This document shows positions 25,180 through 35,335 of a DNA stretch of 64,000 nucleotides, in pieces. The translations under genes were made by a program, and so were the position numbers. Below the pieces are notes generated by a model. The model did not search any database. It was not told the origin of the DNA and saw only the letters and a program-made list of their open reading frames with translations. Position 1 is the stretch's first letter. Each line of letters starts with the position of its first letter. Origin of the DNA: Rhodonellum psychrophilum GCM71 = DSM 17998 (GTDB taxonomy: Bacteria; Bacteroidota; Bacteroidia; Cytophagales; Cyclobacteriaceae); NCBI RefSeq assembly GCF_000381545.1, contig NZ_KB906688.1:1-64000 (forward strand), given 5' to 3'.

Positions 25180-27699
25180 TCAATAAGGATCCACATCCAC
25201 CACGAATCGGGTTCCCCTGAAATCTTTATGCGCCTGCATTTCCATCAAGAGTCCTTGCAGTTCATGCTTGAAATGGGCTTGGGCATTTCCTGATTTGTCA
25301 AGTTTGGCGAAGGACTCATAGATGTATTGGTTTTTAATTTTTCCCACCAGTCCTTTTTCCGGACCCAAGAGTATCTTCTTAACCTGAATGTCTCCCATCA
25401 GATTGTGGAGGTGCCTAGCTGCTTTTTCCGCGGTCTTGTAATCCTTGTGTCGGGTGGAGATTTTGATGATTTTGACAAATGGGGGGTAGAAGAATCGCTG
25501 TCTTTCCGCCATTTCCTGCAGATAGAAGTTTTTATAATCCCCAGAAATCACCTGTCCAAAAATTGCCTGATCCGGTTTTCGGGTCTGGATGATGACGGTT
25601 CCTTGCTTTTCTCTCCGTCCTGCCCTTCCGGCCACTTGCGTAATTTGCTGGAAAGCCCTTTCCCCAGCCCTGAAATCCGGGAAAAACAAGATCCTGTCCG
25701 CATCCAAGATCCCAACCAGCGTTACCTTTTCAAAGTCAAGGCCTTTGGTGATCATTTGCGTACCTACCAGAATATCAATGTTGCCGGCGCCAAATTCTTC
25801 CAGGAGTCTTTGGTATCCGTATTTGCTTCTGGTCGTATCCAAATCCATCCTGGCCACCCGTGCCTCTGGAAATAACAGGCTTAAACTTTCCTCGATCCTT
25901 TCGGTCCCCAAACCAACGGCGCCCAACTTTCCGCTTCCGCAGGCGGGGCAGACTCGGGGTACTTTCTCCTTGAATCCACAATAGTGGCAGCGCATTTCTT
26001 CCCCAAATTGATGGTAGGTCAGACTCACATCACAATGCTCACATTCAGGGATCCAACCGCAATCGTCACAGGCAATATAAGGGGCATAACCCCTACGGTT
26101 TTGAAAAATCAGCACCTGTTCCTGCTTGTTGAGCGTCTCCTGTATTTTTTCCCGCATCAGTCTGGTAAAATCCAGCTTGAGCAGGTTTTTCTTTTTGTCC
26201 ACCAAAATATCGGAAAGCTGGTATTGGGGAAGTGATGCCCCTCCATAGCGTTTGTCCAGAAAGACATATCCGTATTTTTTTGTGCGTGAATTGTAATAGC
26301 TTTCAAATGATGGAGTCGCTGAGCCCAGGATCGTTTTTGCCTGGTGCAGCCACGCCAGCATGAGCACAGCATCCCTGGCCTGAAAGCGTGGGGCGGGATC
26401 GTATTGTTTGTACGAACTCTCATGCTCCTCATCCACGATGACCAATCCCAGACTGTCAAAAGGCAAAAAAATCGAAGACCTTACGCCGATGACAAAGGAA
26501 AATTTGCCGCTGAGCACACCGTTCCAAACCTCCACGCGCTCATTGTCGGAGTATTTGGAATGGTAAACACCCATTTTGCTCCCGAAAACCTTTCGGAGTC
26601 GGGAAACCATGTGGGTGGTCAAGGCGATTTCAGGCAACAACAAAAGCACTTGGGAGCCACTGTCCAAGGCCTCATTGATCAGCTGGATGTAAATTTCAGT
26701 CTTGCCGCTTCCGGTAATGCCATGCAGCAAGAGTGTGTTTTTTTCCTCAAATTGGGTTTTGATTTGCTGAAGGGCTTCGTCCTGTTCGGTGGAAAGGATG
26801 ATTTTCTCCTCCGTTGCATTCATCTCCTCAAAGCGACTGATGATGATTTTATACTCTTCCAAAACTCCGTTTTTGATCAGTGTTTTGATGGAACTTCCCG
26901 TCATTCCTGCATCCGTGAACACCTTCTTGTCCAAACCTTTGATATTCAGTTCCGGTTTCTGGTAAATGGGGATTTCCTGAAGGTATTTGAGCAGGATTTC
27001 TTCTTGCTTGGGTTTGTTGGCCAATTCTTTAAAAAGCGATTCCAATGCTTTGATATCGGAAAAGTAAGGTGGACAAAGCCTGATTCTGGATTCTACTTTG
27101 GGGCTGTATTTTTCCATCACCTTTTCAAAGACCAGAATGGCTTCCTTGATGATCAAACTTTTGATGATCCCCTGAATGGATTTGATCCCCAACAAATCCT
27201 CGCATTCCTCATAACTGAGTTCTTTCTTGCTGGCAAGTGCCTGAAGGATGATTTCCTCCCGTGCATCCAAAGGGTAGGGGGATTGGTCGGAATCATAGCT
27301 GGGATTGAGTTGGATTTTGCTTTGGCTGCTGAGCTTGAGCCCCGAAGGCAAAGCGGCATTCATCACCTCTCCGATATGACAGCAATAATATTCCGCCATC
27401 CAAACCCAAAATTTGATCTGAAGTGGATTGACTGTCGCAAAGGTGTCCAGCACATCCAAGATCGGTTTTGCCTCATATTCTTTGGGGGCCTTTTGATGTA
27501 CCTTGGCGATAATGCCCGTCAGAACCTTCTTGAGCCCAAACTGGACGATCACCCGGTAGCCAATGCCGATTTCATCTGCAAAATTCCTGGGGATTTTGTA
27601 GGTGAACATCTTGGGGATGGGGACAGGCATGATGATGTCAGCATACAAATTGGATTTGCTGTCCTGTGGTGCGTAAGCGTCTCCGAATAAACTCTCCAA
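25180..27699 (-). CDS. priA: Primosomal protein N' (replication restart helicase PriA)
   Basis: An 839-residue superfamily 2 DNA helicase that reloads the replisome at stalled forks. Order: N-terminal 3'-DNA-binding domain (ADIIMPVPIPKMFTYKIP), winged-helix region, helicase core with Walker A GITGSGKTE and the DEEH box VIVDEEHESSYKQ, GSATPS, then the zinc-binding module with paired Cys (CDDCGWIPECEHC, then CHYCG and CPACG), and the C-terminal motifs ILVGTQMITKGLDF and QVAGRAGR. All elements expected of PriA are present and the length is normal for Bacteroidota. It starts 6 bp after the DUF255 gene, so the two are translated from one message. Confidence 0.97.
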   Translation of the reverse strand: MESLFGDAYAPQDSKSNLYADIIMPVPIPKMFTYKIPRNFADEIGIGYRVIVQFGLKKVLTGIIAKVHQKAPKEYEAKPILDVLDTFATVNPLQIKFWVWMAEYYCCHIGEVMNAALPSGLKLSSQSKIQLNPSYDSDQSPYPLDAREEIILQALASKKELSYEECEDLLGIKSIQGIIKSLIIKEAILVFEKVMEKYSPKVESRIRLCPPYFSDIKALESLFKELANKPKQEEILLKYLQEIPIYQKPELNIKGLDKKVFTDAGMTGSSIKTLIKNGVLEEYKIIISRFEEMNATEEKIILSTEQDEALQQIKTQFEEKNTLLLHGITGSGKTEIYIQLINEALDSGSQVLLLLPEIALTTHMVSRLRKVFGSKMGVYHSKYSDNERVEVWNGVLSGKFSFVIGVRSSIFLPFDSLGLVIVDEEHESSYKQYDPAPRFQARDAVLMLAWLHQAKTILGSATPSFESYYNSRTKKYGYVFLDKRYGGASLPQYQLSDILVDKKKNLLKLDFTRLMREKIQETLNKQEQVLIFQNRRGYAPYIACDDCGWIPECEHCDVSLTYHQFGEEMRCHYCGFKEKVPRVCPACGSGKLGAVGLGTERIEESLSLLFPEARVARMDLDTTRSKYGYQRLLEEFGAGNIDILVGTQMITKGLDFEKVTLVGILDADRILFFPDFRAGERAFQQITQVAGRAGRREKQGTVIIQTRKPDQAIFGQVISGDYKNFYLQEMAERQRFFYPPFVKIIKISTRHKDYKTAEKAARHLHNLMGDIQVKKILLGPEKGLVGKIKNQYIYESFAKLDKSGNAQAHFKHELQGLLMEMQAHKDFRGTRFVVDVDPY

Positions 27700-27705
27700 A
27701 AGTAT

Positions 27706-29736
27706 TTAGGCTAAAGTGGGCAATTGTACCAAAGCGTCGGCTGGATCAGCAACCGGCTTTTGACAGGCCTTGTTGAAACATACGTAAATTAAAGCATTTC
27801 CCTCCAGATCAGGGGTCTTGTGTGCCAGTAGTGGAGGATTTTCTCCGACATTCTCCGTCGCTGCAAGGATAAAATGTGGATGATGGGATTGCATCAAGGT
27901 TTTGGCTTTATCCTTTGCTCCTGTGCCTACGATGACGATTTCGGCTTTTCGGACTAAAGTGGTCAAATACAAACTGGCCCAATTGCACAGATATGCGGGT
28001 TCGGATACAATCAGTTTATGGATCGATCCAAGCATATTCTGGGCAATTTCAGCATATTTTTCCTCATAGAAATACAGACCCAGATCCTGGAGATTTCGGG
28101 CCATAATGGAATTCGAAGCGGGGATGACATTGTCGAAAAGCTCTTTTTTGTTGGCGATGAGTTTTTCCGCCTTGGGATTGTTGAAAAAGAAAAAACCATC
28201 CTCTGGGTCAAGGAAATTGTCCAAAACAAAATCACATAATTTCTTGGCTTCAATCAGCCATTTTTGATCAAATGTGGCTTGATAGAGGGCTATAAAACCC
28301 CGGATCACGGCGGCATAATCCTCCAGAAATGCGGGCGTATATGCCGTTCCGTTTTTATAAGACCTTTGAAGAACCCCATTCAGGAGCATCTTTTTTAAAA
28401 TAAATTCCCCGTTGCTGACGGCCAAATCCAATGGTTTTATGTCGCTGGTGGCCAAATAGGCCTGTACCAATCCGGAAATCATCAACCCATTCCAGCCACT
28501 CAGGATTTTGTCATCCAGTCCTGGGTATATTCTCTTGCTCCGCACTTGGAGGAGTTTTTCTTTGGTTTGCTGTAGCCTTTTCAGATATTCAGTTTCGGAA
28601 ATTCCCTCAGCCTTGGCCAGTGTCTCATAGGAATCGGTCTGGAAAAGAATGTTCACCCCTTCTTCCCAGTTTCCGTCCTTTTTGAGGGTGTAGAGTTTGG
28701 CAAACCATCCCAGGTCTTCCCCCAGCAGGCTTTCCAACTCGGTATATTTCCAGGTATGGAATTTCCCTTCCACCCCTTCACTGTCCGCATCTTGTGCGGC
28801 AAAAAAACCACCTTCTTCCTGAAGCATTTCGGATTCCAACCAGCCTAGGGTTTCATTTACCTTTTCCTTGAAAAAAGGGTCCTGGGTAATCTGAAAGGCT
28901 TTGGCATAAAGCTCCAGCAATTGTCCATTGTCATAGAGCATTTTCTCAAAATGAGGGGCAAACCATTCCCCATCCACCGAGTACCTGGAAAACCCACCCC
29001 GGAGATGATCGTAAATACCGCCCATTCCTATTTTTCGGAGTGTAAAGAATACTTCATCCAATAGGGTTTCGTCTTTCTTGAGGACTCCATAGTCCAAAAG
29101 AAAACTCCAAATGGCTGGCATGGGGAATTTTGGGCTGCGTTTCATACCTCCCCATTCCGGGTCGAATTTGTCCCGCAATTGCTTGACGACAGCGGCAAGT
29201 TCTTCCTTGGAAAGCAGGGCTTTTGCAGCTTTCAAATCATATTTTTCACTTTCACTTCTGGCGATACTTTTCCCGAACCCTTCGGCGCTCTCGGCCAACT
29301 GGTCGAAATGTTTTTCGAATGAATCCGCGATGTTGCTGAGCAAACCTTTCCATTGTTTGTTCGGGAAATAGGTGCCTCCGTAAAATGGTTTTTGGTTTGG
29401 CATCAAAAATACATTCAGAGGCCATCCTCCCTGCAAACCCATGGTTTGCACGGCTTCCATGTAGATGTTGTCCAGGTCAGGTCTTTCCTCACGGTCGATT
29501 TTGATGCAGACAAAATGGGTATTCATGAGCGCAGCGGTGGTCGCGTCTTCGAAGCTTTCCTTCTCCATTACATGGCACCAGTGACAGGCAGAATAACCAA
29601 TGCTGACCAAAATAGGCTTGTTTTCCGCTTTTGATTTACGAAGGGCTTCCTCTCCCCAAGGATACCAATCCACGGGATTATGGGCATGCTGGAGGAGATA
29701 GGGGCTTTGGCTATGGATTAATCTATTTGTCTTCAT
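27706..29736 (-). CDS. Thioredoxin-domain DUF255 protein (YyaL/SPATA20 type)
   Basis: A 676-residue protein. I start at [20 protein letters not shown] (29736), which is the conserved N-terminus; the 44 extra residues from 29868 are unsupported. The first 160 residues form a thioredoxin-like domain with active-site Cys51 and Cys54 (SACHWCHVM), EERPDLD and GGWPLNVFL. The rest is an alpha/alpha barrel similar to glycosidases and epimerases ([38 protein letters not shown]). Homologues exist from bacteria to human SPATA20; the reaction is not known. It is cotranscribed with priA (6 bp gap). Confidence 0.93.
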   Translation of the reverse strand: MKTNRLIHSQSPYLLQHAHNPVDWYPWGEEALRKSKAENKPILVSIGYSACHWCHVMEKESFEDATTAALMNTHFVCIKIDREERPDLDNIYMEAVQTMGLQGGWPLNVFLMPNQKPFYGGTYFPNKQWKGLLSNIADSFEKHFDQLAESAEGFGKSIARSESEKYDLKAAKALLSKEELAAVVKQLRDKFDPEWGGMKRSPKFPMPAIWSFLLDYGVLKKDETLLDEVFFTLRKIGMGGIYDHLRGGFSRYSVDGEWFAPHFEKMLYDNGQLLELYAKAFQITQDPFFKEKVNETLGWLESEMLQEEGGFFAAQDADSEGVEGKFHTWKYTELESLLGEDLGWFAKLYTLKKDGNWEEGVNILFQTDSYETLAKAEGISETEYLKRLQQTKEKLLQVRSKRIYPGLDDKILSGWNGLMISGLVQAYLATSDIKPLDLAVSNGEFILKKMLLNGVLQRSYKNGTAYTPAFLEDYAAVIRGFIALYQATFDQKWLIEAKKLCDFVLDNFLDPEDGFFFFNNPKAEKLIANKKELFDNVIPASNSIMARNLQDLGLYFYEEKYAEIAQNMLGSIHKLIVSEPAYLCNWASLYLTTLVRKAEIVIVGTGAKDKAKTLMQSHHPHFILAATENVGENPPLLAHKTPDLEGNALIYVCFNKACQKPVADPADALVQLPTLA

Positions 29737-29803
29737 GGAAAAATAAAAATTGATGAAAGGGAAATCCCGATTTACGATCACATGAGGGGGCGCAAATCGA
29801 ATT

Positions 29804-30790
29804 TTATTTCCCCCTGTATTGAACCTGCTTCCTGAGTTGGTCGATCTCTTTGGAAAAATCAAAATCATGGCTCATTCGTTCCAATTTTTTGTGGAGATTT
29901 TCGAGGAACTTCAGGTGGGCAGGGCTCTCCACATTGAAGGGCCTGTGCGCCAAGTCTTTTTTGATGCTTTCCACTTCCTTGATAATCGGGAAGGATTTCG
30001 GGTCGATCCAAGCCATCATGAATTTTTCCCAGATATATTCTTCGGCCTGCTCGGTGGGGTGGACGAGGTCTTCCTTGTAAAATCGATAATCCCGAAGCTC
30101 ATCCATCATGATCTCGTAGCTTGGGAAATAATGTGCATTTGGAAATTCGGTGACGATTTCATGACAGGCCAATCGCAAAATACTTTTGCTCAGCTGGTTT
30201 TCGGGGATTCCATCCTTGGTGTGGCGCACAGGACTGACTGTCAGGATGATTTTTGCTTTGGGATTGAATTGCTGGAGGATGGACAAAAAGGAGGCAAATG
30301 CCTTGGTGATTTCCTCTGTTTTCAGCAGGCGCTTTTCGAACAAACCGGCCGGTTGTTTATGGCAATTGGCCACAATTTGATCCGAATTTCCATATTCATA
30401 GACCCATGCCGTCCCAAAAGTGATCAAGATGTGCGTTGCTTTTTCCAGTTGCACTTTGCTCAGGTGCTGCTTTTTTTGAATCAGTCGGTCCAAGGATTCC
30501 TTGCTATAGGCCACCACATCGGAATGCATGCCGAAATGCAGGTACAGACCATCCCGAATCAAGATCAGATCCGTATTGACCGGCATCTCCAAAATGGAAT
30601 CTTCCATGGCTTGGCAGATGGACACTGGATTGAACAAGGTTCCAAAAGGATTGTTGACCATGTTGAATTTCCTGTCCTGGAGTTTCTCGCCTATTGTACT
30701 GGAAAAACAGGACCCAATCGAATACAGGACCGTATCGTGGTTGATTTTTGGTTCAAAAGATGGGATTTCAAAAGCTGTGGTCCATTGCAT
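29804..30790 (-). CDS. GSCFA-domain protein
   Basis: A 328-residue protein with the eponymous motif GSCFS near residue 28 ([11 protein letters not shown]), followed by [12 protein letters not shown] and the later block [29 protein letters not shown] and [17 protein letters not shown]. The GSCFA family is a branch of SGNH-like hydrolases: the Ser in the first motif and the Asp/His in DLVHPT are the likely catalytic residues. It probably deacylates or modifies a glycan or small molecule. Lacks a signal peptide. It lies 67 bp upstream of the DUF255-priA pair on the same strand. Confidence 0.9.
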   Translation of the reverse strand: MQWTTAFEIPSFEPKINHDTVLYSIGSCFSSTIGEKLQDRKFNMVNNPFGTLFNPVSICQAMEDSILEMPVNTDLILIRDGLYLHFGMHSDVVAYSKESLDRLIQKKQHLSKVQLEKATHILITFGTAWVYEYGNSDQIVANCHKQPAGLFEKRLLKTEEITKAFASFLSILQQFNPKAKIILTVSPVRHTKDGIPENQLSKSILRLACHEIVTEFPNAHYFPSYEIMMDELRDYRFYKEDLVHPTEQAEEYIWEKFMMAWIDPKSFPIIKEVESIKKDLAHRPFNVESPAHLKFLENLHKKLERMSHDFDFSKEIDQLRKQVQYRGK

Positions 30791-30875
30791 GTCCTAAAAT
30801 TATAAAGAATGAAGGCAAAGTCATGAGTTTGCGATACTAATTTTTTGAATTTGCCAAGTGGGTGGCAAGGAAACA

Positions 30876-30909
30876 AAAATGAGACCGATCATTTCCATCG
30901 GTCTCATTT
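30876..30909 (-). terminator. Terminator of purL
   Basis: AATGAGACCGAT pairs with ATCGGTCTCATT around a short loop and is followed on the minus strand by a T-run (ATTTTTGTTT). It lies about 130 bp past the purL stop. Confidence 0.88.
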
Positions 30910-31036
30910 CTCTGTTTTTTATATCTTTTTTCGTAATATCCAGCATTCGCTGAAAATCCCCAAACCGGATTTCTCTATCCAAAATCAAAGAATGATTCTG
31001 GTTTTTATTTCCGGTTGGTTTGAAAAGCAATGGCCA

Positions 31037-34000
31037 TCAATGGCTTTCCACCCATTTGTACGCATTCACGAAGGCTTCCACCCAAGGGCTTACTTCTTCG
31101 TTGAGATTTTCCGATGGATAGTAGGGCCAGTTCCAAGGTTTTAGGGATCTTTCGATATGGGGCATGATGGCCAAGTGTCGGCCATCTTCCGATACGATTC
31201 CCGCTACCGCATGGTCGGAACCATTCGGGTTTCCAGGATAGGCTTCATAGCTGTACACCATCCCGATATTGTAGGAATCTTTGGGTTTTGGAAGTTGGAA
31301 TTTTCCTTCTCCATGTGCTACCCAGACACCCAGTCTTTGACCGGCAAGGCTGCGGAACATCACCGAATTGTTTTCGGGGATATTGACATTGACAAATGCC
31401 GATTCGAATTTATGGCTGGCATTGTGGAGCATTTTGGGTTTCACGTCGTGGTCAGGGGTGACCAAACCGAGTTCAACCATCAACTGGCAGCCGTTACAAA
31501 CCCCGAGGCTGAGGGTGTCTTTTCTTGCGTAGAAATTGTCCAAAGCCAATTTTGCCTTTTCGTTGTAAAGGAAAGCGCCTGCCCAGCCTTTGGCCGAACC
31601 CAACACATCGGAGTTGGAGAAACCTCCCACAAATACGATCATCTGCACATCTTCCAGATTCTCACGGCCGGCAATCAAGTCCGTCATGTGCACGTCTTTC
31701 ACGTCAAAACCCGCCAACCAAAGCCCGTAGGCCATTTCACGGTCTCCGTTGACTCCTTTTTCACGGATGATGGCGGCACGTTTTCCACTGCTTGTTTTCC
31801 TATAAGGATTCAAGCCAAAAGCGTCATACGTTCCTTCCCAGTTTTGACCAAATCGATAGGATAATCCTTGGGATTTGTAATTGTTGAACCTGTCCAAAGC
31901 CAGCTGATCGCCGCTCTGTTTTTTGTCCAAGAGATAGGAAGATTTGAACCAAACGTCGCGCATTTCAGCAACAGACAGGCTCAAGTCAGTACCAATTAGT
32001 TCTACCTTGCCATCAAGGGTTACTTCCCCGATTGAAATGTACGCAATGCCGTGGTTTTCCAAAACGGACCTGGTTCTTTCTGGATTGGCTACCTGGATCA
32101 AGACTCCTGGGTTTTCGGCAAAAAGTGCCTTGGTCAAATCTTTTTCGGGAAGCCTGTCGGTCTTTACCTTCAATCCGATTTGGTTGGAAGGGAAAGTCAT
32201 TTCCAACAAGGCGGTAATCAATCCGCCGGAAGATATGTCATGGCCTGCCAAAATCTCTCCTTTTGAGATCAAGTTCTGAACAGTCATGAATGCTTTCGCA
32301 AAATATTGGCTGTCCAACACATCAGGGGTTTCGGTACCCACTTTGTTCAAGACCTGCGAGAAGCTGGATCCGCCTAGTTTGGCGCTGTCTTTGGAGAAAT
32401 CTATGTGGAAAACCTTGCTCCCGACGATCGGTTTCAGGTCGGGGGAAACGATTTTTTTGATGTCTGCACAGGTTCCTATTGTCGAAATGATGACAGTACC
32501 TGGCGAAAAGACGATTTTTCCATCGGGATACTTTTGGGTCATGGAGAGTGAATCCTTTCCCGTGGGAATATTGACGCCCAGATCGATGGCAAATTCACTG
32601 ACTGCCTGCACCGCCCTGTAAAGCCGGTCATTTTCTCCCGGATTTTTGGAAGGCCACATCCAGTTGGCACTCAGGGAAATTCCCTGCAAGCCTTCCTCGA
32701 TCGGCGCCCACACCAGGTTGGTCATCGCTTCCGCAATCGCAAGTCTGGATCCAGCCTCTGGATTGGCCAATGCCGCTACCGGCGCATGCCCTATCGAGGT
32801 GGCGATTCCTTTGACTCCTGTATAATCCATGGCCATGACGGCCACGTTGTTCAATGGCAATTGGATTTCTCCCGTGGTTTGTTGCTTGGCCACCCGGCCC
32901 GTTACAGATCGGTCCACTTTGTTGGTCAGCCAGTCCTTGCAGGCCACGGCTTCCAATTGCAACACTTCGGTGATGTGTTTTTTGAGGTCTTGGAGCTTGT
33001 ATTCAGGCTCTGAAAAATTGACTGCCAAGGTGCTGTCTTCCAGGATTGTCTTTGGAGAGCTGCCAAACATGTAGGAAAGGTTCCAGTCCACAGGTTTTTC
33101 GCCTGTCGCCTGGTTTTCGAACTTGAAGTGCATGTCCCCGGTGGTTTCTCCCACGACATAGAAAGGAGCTCTTTCCCTTTCGGAAATTCTCTTGAGTAAG
33201 GCGACGTCTTTTTCGCCAACGACCAATCCCATTCTTTCTTGGGATTCATTGCCGATGATTTCCTTGGCCGAAAGGGTAGGGTCTCCGACAGGCAGTTGAT
33301 CCAGATAAATGGTTCCCCCTGTGGTTTCCACCAATTCCGAAAGACAGTTCAGGTGTCCACCTGCGCCGTGGTCATGGATGGAAATGATGGGGTTGTCCTC
33401 GCTTTCTGCCATGGCACGGATGACGTTGGCCACCCTTTTTTGCATTTCCGGGTTGGATCTTTGGATGGCATTCAGTTCGATGGCATTGCTGAATTCTCCC
33501 GTATTGACGGAGGAAACCGCGCTTCCACCCATTCCTATCCTATAATTGTCTCCGCCCATGATGATGATTTTGTCACCTTTTCCGGGTTCGTTTTTCTTGC
33601 TGTATGGGGCTCTGGTAAAACCCACGCCTCCTGCCATCATGATCACTTTGTCAAATCCATGATGTTTTTGTCCTTCTTCGTGTTCGAAAGTCAAGACTGA
33701 ACCTGAGATCATGGGCTGACCGAATTTGTTTCCGAAATCACTTGCGCCATTGGAAGCCTTGATCAGGATGTCCATGGGGCTTTGGTAAAGCCAGTCTCTT
33801 TCTGGAAGATTTTTTTCCCATGACCTGCCTTTTTCCGATCGGGTGTAGGACGTCATATAAACCGCCGTTCCTGCCAGTGGAATGGAGGCAGTACCGCCAG
33901 CCATTCTGTCCCGGATTTCGCCGCCCGCTCCCGTGGCGGCTCCATTGAAGGGCTCCACAGTGGTAGGGAAATTATGGGTTTCCGCTTTCAGGGAAATGAC

Positions 34001-34717
34001 GGTGTCGATGGTCTCTGGCTCAAAAAAATCCGCTTTGTCCTGTGTTTTCGGGGCAAATTGCTGGGCTTTCGGGCCTTGGACGAAGGCCACATTGTCTTTG
34101 TACGCAGAGACGATTTTATTGGGATGTCTCTTGGAGGTTTCCTTGATGAGTTGAAAAAGGGTGTGTTCCTTTGTTTCTCCATCGATGATAAAAGTGCCAT
34201 TGAAGATTTTGTGCCTGCAATGTTCCGAATTGACCTGGCTGAAGCCGAAAACCTCGGAATCTGTAAGGGGTCTTTCCAGTTGACGGCTGACATCCTCCAG
34301 GTAATCGACCTCTTCTTCACTTAGGGCAAGGCCTTCCTTTTTGCTGTATTCGCCGATATTGGATACCGGGATGATTTTTTCGGGTTCCAGATGGATGTCA
34401 AAAACATCCTGGTCCAATCCGATATACACTTTCTGCAACATCGGATCGATGGAATCCCCTTCGAGGATTGGGAAGTATTCTTCCATCCGAAGGATACCGC
34501 TGATACCCATGTTGCCGGAGATTTCGACGGCATTGGTGGACCATGGGGTGATCATTTCTTTTCTTGGTCCCACAAACCTGCCTTCAACCTTTCCGGTTTT
34601 TAAGGCCTTTGCTTCGCCAAAAAGCCAGATGAGTTTGTCGGTGTCAGTGGCATTGAGGGGGTGATGGGATTGTACGGCATATATTTTTGCCTCAAGGGAT
34701 TGGAAAAAGAGAATCAT
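31037..34717 (-). CDS. purL: Phosphoribosylformylglycinamidine synthase, single-chain
   Basis: A 1226-residue enzyme of purine synthesis that converts FGAR, glutamine and ATP to FGAM. This long, single-chain form carries all parts that Gram-positives split into PurS, PurL and PurQ: an N-terminal PurS-like domain, a linker with SQVNSEHCRHKIFNG, two AIR synthase-like domains (AETHNFPTTVEPFNGAATGAGG; ISIHDHGAGGHLNCLSEL; LAGHDISSGGLITALLEM), and a C-terminal glutaminase with nucleophile Cys in LGVCNGCQLM and PHIERSL. I start at MILFFQSLEAKIYAVQ; 18 codons upstream a second Met exists, but a -7-like box (TACCTTTG, 34750-34757 on the minus strand) falls inside that extension, which supports the shorter start. 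Confidence 0.97.
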   Translation of the reverse strand: MILFFQSLEAKIYAVQSHHPLNATDTDKLIWLFGEAKALKTGKVEGRFVGPRKEMITPWSTNAVEISGNMGISGILRMEEYFPILEGDSIDPMLQKVYIGLDQDVFDIHLEPEKIIPVSNIGEYSKKEGLALSEEEVDYLEDVSRQLERPLTDSEVFGFSQVNSEHCRHKIFNGTFIIDGETKEHTLFQLIKETSKRHPNKIVSAYKDNVAFVQGPKAQQFAPKTQDKADFFEPETIDTVISLKAETHNFPTTVEPFNGAATGAGGEIRDRMAGGTASIPLAGTAVYMTSYTRSEKGRSWEKNLPERDWLYQSPMDILIKASNGASDFGNKFGQPMISGSVLTFEHEEGQKHHGFDKVIMMAGGVGFTRAPYSKKNEPGKGDKIIIMGGDNYRIGMGGSAVSSVNTGEFSNAIELNAIQRSNPEMQKRVANVIRAMAESEDNPIISIHDHGAGGHLNCLSELVETTGGTIYLDQLPVGDPTLSAKEIIGNESQERMGLVVGEKDVALLKRISERERAPFYVVGETTGDMHFKFENQATGEKPVDWNLSYMFGSSPKTILEDSTLAVNFSEPEYKLQDLKKHITEVLQLEAVACKDWLTNKVDRSVTGRVAKQQTTGEIQLPLNNVAVMAMDYTGVKGIATSIGHAPVAALANPEAGSRLAIAEAMTNLVWAPIEEGLQGISLSANWMWPSKNPGENDRLYRAVQAVSEFAIDLGVNIPTGKDSLSMTQKYPDGKIVFSPGTVIISTIGTCADIKKIVSPDLKPIVGSKVFHIDFSKDSAKLGGSSFSQVLNKVGTETPDVLDSQYFAKAFMTVQNLISKGEILAGHDISSGGLITALLEMTFPSNQIGLKVKTDRLPEKDLTKALFAENPGVLIQVANPERTRSVLENHGIAYISIGEVTLDGKVELIGTDLSLSVAEMRDVWFKSSYLLDKKQSGDQLALDRFNNYKSQGLSYRFGQNWEGTYDAFGLNPYRKTSSGKRAAIIREKGVNGDREMAYGLWLAGFDVKDVHMTDLIAGRENLEDVQMIVFVGGFSNSDVLGSAKGWAGAFLYNEKAKLALDNFYARKDTLSLGVCNGCQLMVELGLVTPDHDVKPKMLHNASHKFESAFVNVNIPENNSVMFRSLAGQRLGVWVAHGEGKFQLPKPKDSYNIGMVYSYEAYPGNPNGSDHAVAGIVSEDGRHLAIMPHIERSLKPWNWPYYPSENLNEEVSPWVEAFVNAYKWVESH

Positions 34718-35335
34718 GTCCGGGGTTTTGGATGGCTTTTCAAGAAGTACAAAGGTAAACAATTGGGGCAAAAGAATAAAGATTTATCAACAGTCAGGCT
34801 CGAATAATGAAAGGGGATTGTTTTTTCGCCCATTCGAGCCGTCAGAATAGAGGTTCAATTCCAATTTATAAATCGGCGATTGGAGTCGTTTCCCTTCAAT
34901 CCTTTCAATTTTCTGATCAAAATCCATCAGAGAAGTTTTGAAAATAAGGGAATGCCCAAACCAAAAAAAAATAAAAAAATCCGATTTGATTTCTTCTTTG
35001 ATAATGATTTATCGTTTAAATAATTGTGTAAGGAAACACAGTTAAAATTGATTAATTTTATACGTGTAAGTAAATACAGTGGGTATCCTTATCAATTCAA
35101 AAAAAACTGAAACACCGAACTTAGCCGGCCTCAAAATTCCCCAATTGAAAAAATAGTTTCTTCACAAATATGGGGCAACAGGGGCCGGAGTTGTTGGATC
35201 TTGTTGGAGGTGCAATGGGGACAAAAACAGCTATGGCTTTTCCGGGATTCTTAATGGAAGAAGTGCCAGCATACGCCTGTTTGCCAGTTTGATATTTCAA
35301 ATTTCAGCTTCTTGAACAATTTTTTTTAGCCACAA
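34718..35335. other. Intergenic region between divergent genes
   Basis: Contains the promoters for purL (minus) and the cyclase-TPR gene (plus). It is AT-rich with a GC-richer core near 35150-35290. No reading frame, repeat copy or clear operator stands out; no dyad typical of a PurR-type operator was found. Confidence 0.45.
34750..34757 (-). promoter_or_regulatory. Candidate -7 box for purL
   Basis: On the minus strand TACCTTTG matches the Bacteroidota -7 consensus TAnnTTTG and sits 33 bp upstream of the chosen purL start, giving a leader of roughly 25 nt. I see no convincing TTTG box at the expected distance, so it is tentative. Confidence 0.4.

Noticed and set aside
26344-27690. 448-codon open frame on the plus strand opposite priA
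   Set aside because: It lies wholly within the well-supported priA gene, has no recognisable domain and arises from priA codon usage.
29819-30805. 328-codon open frame on the plus strand opposite the GSCFA gene
   Set aside because: It mirrors the GSCFA reading frame almost end to end and has no protein family features.
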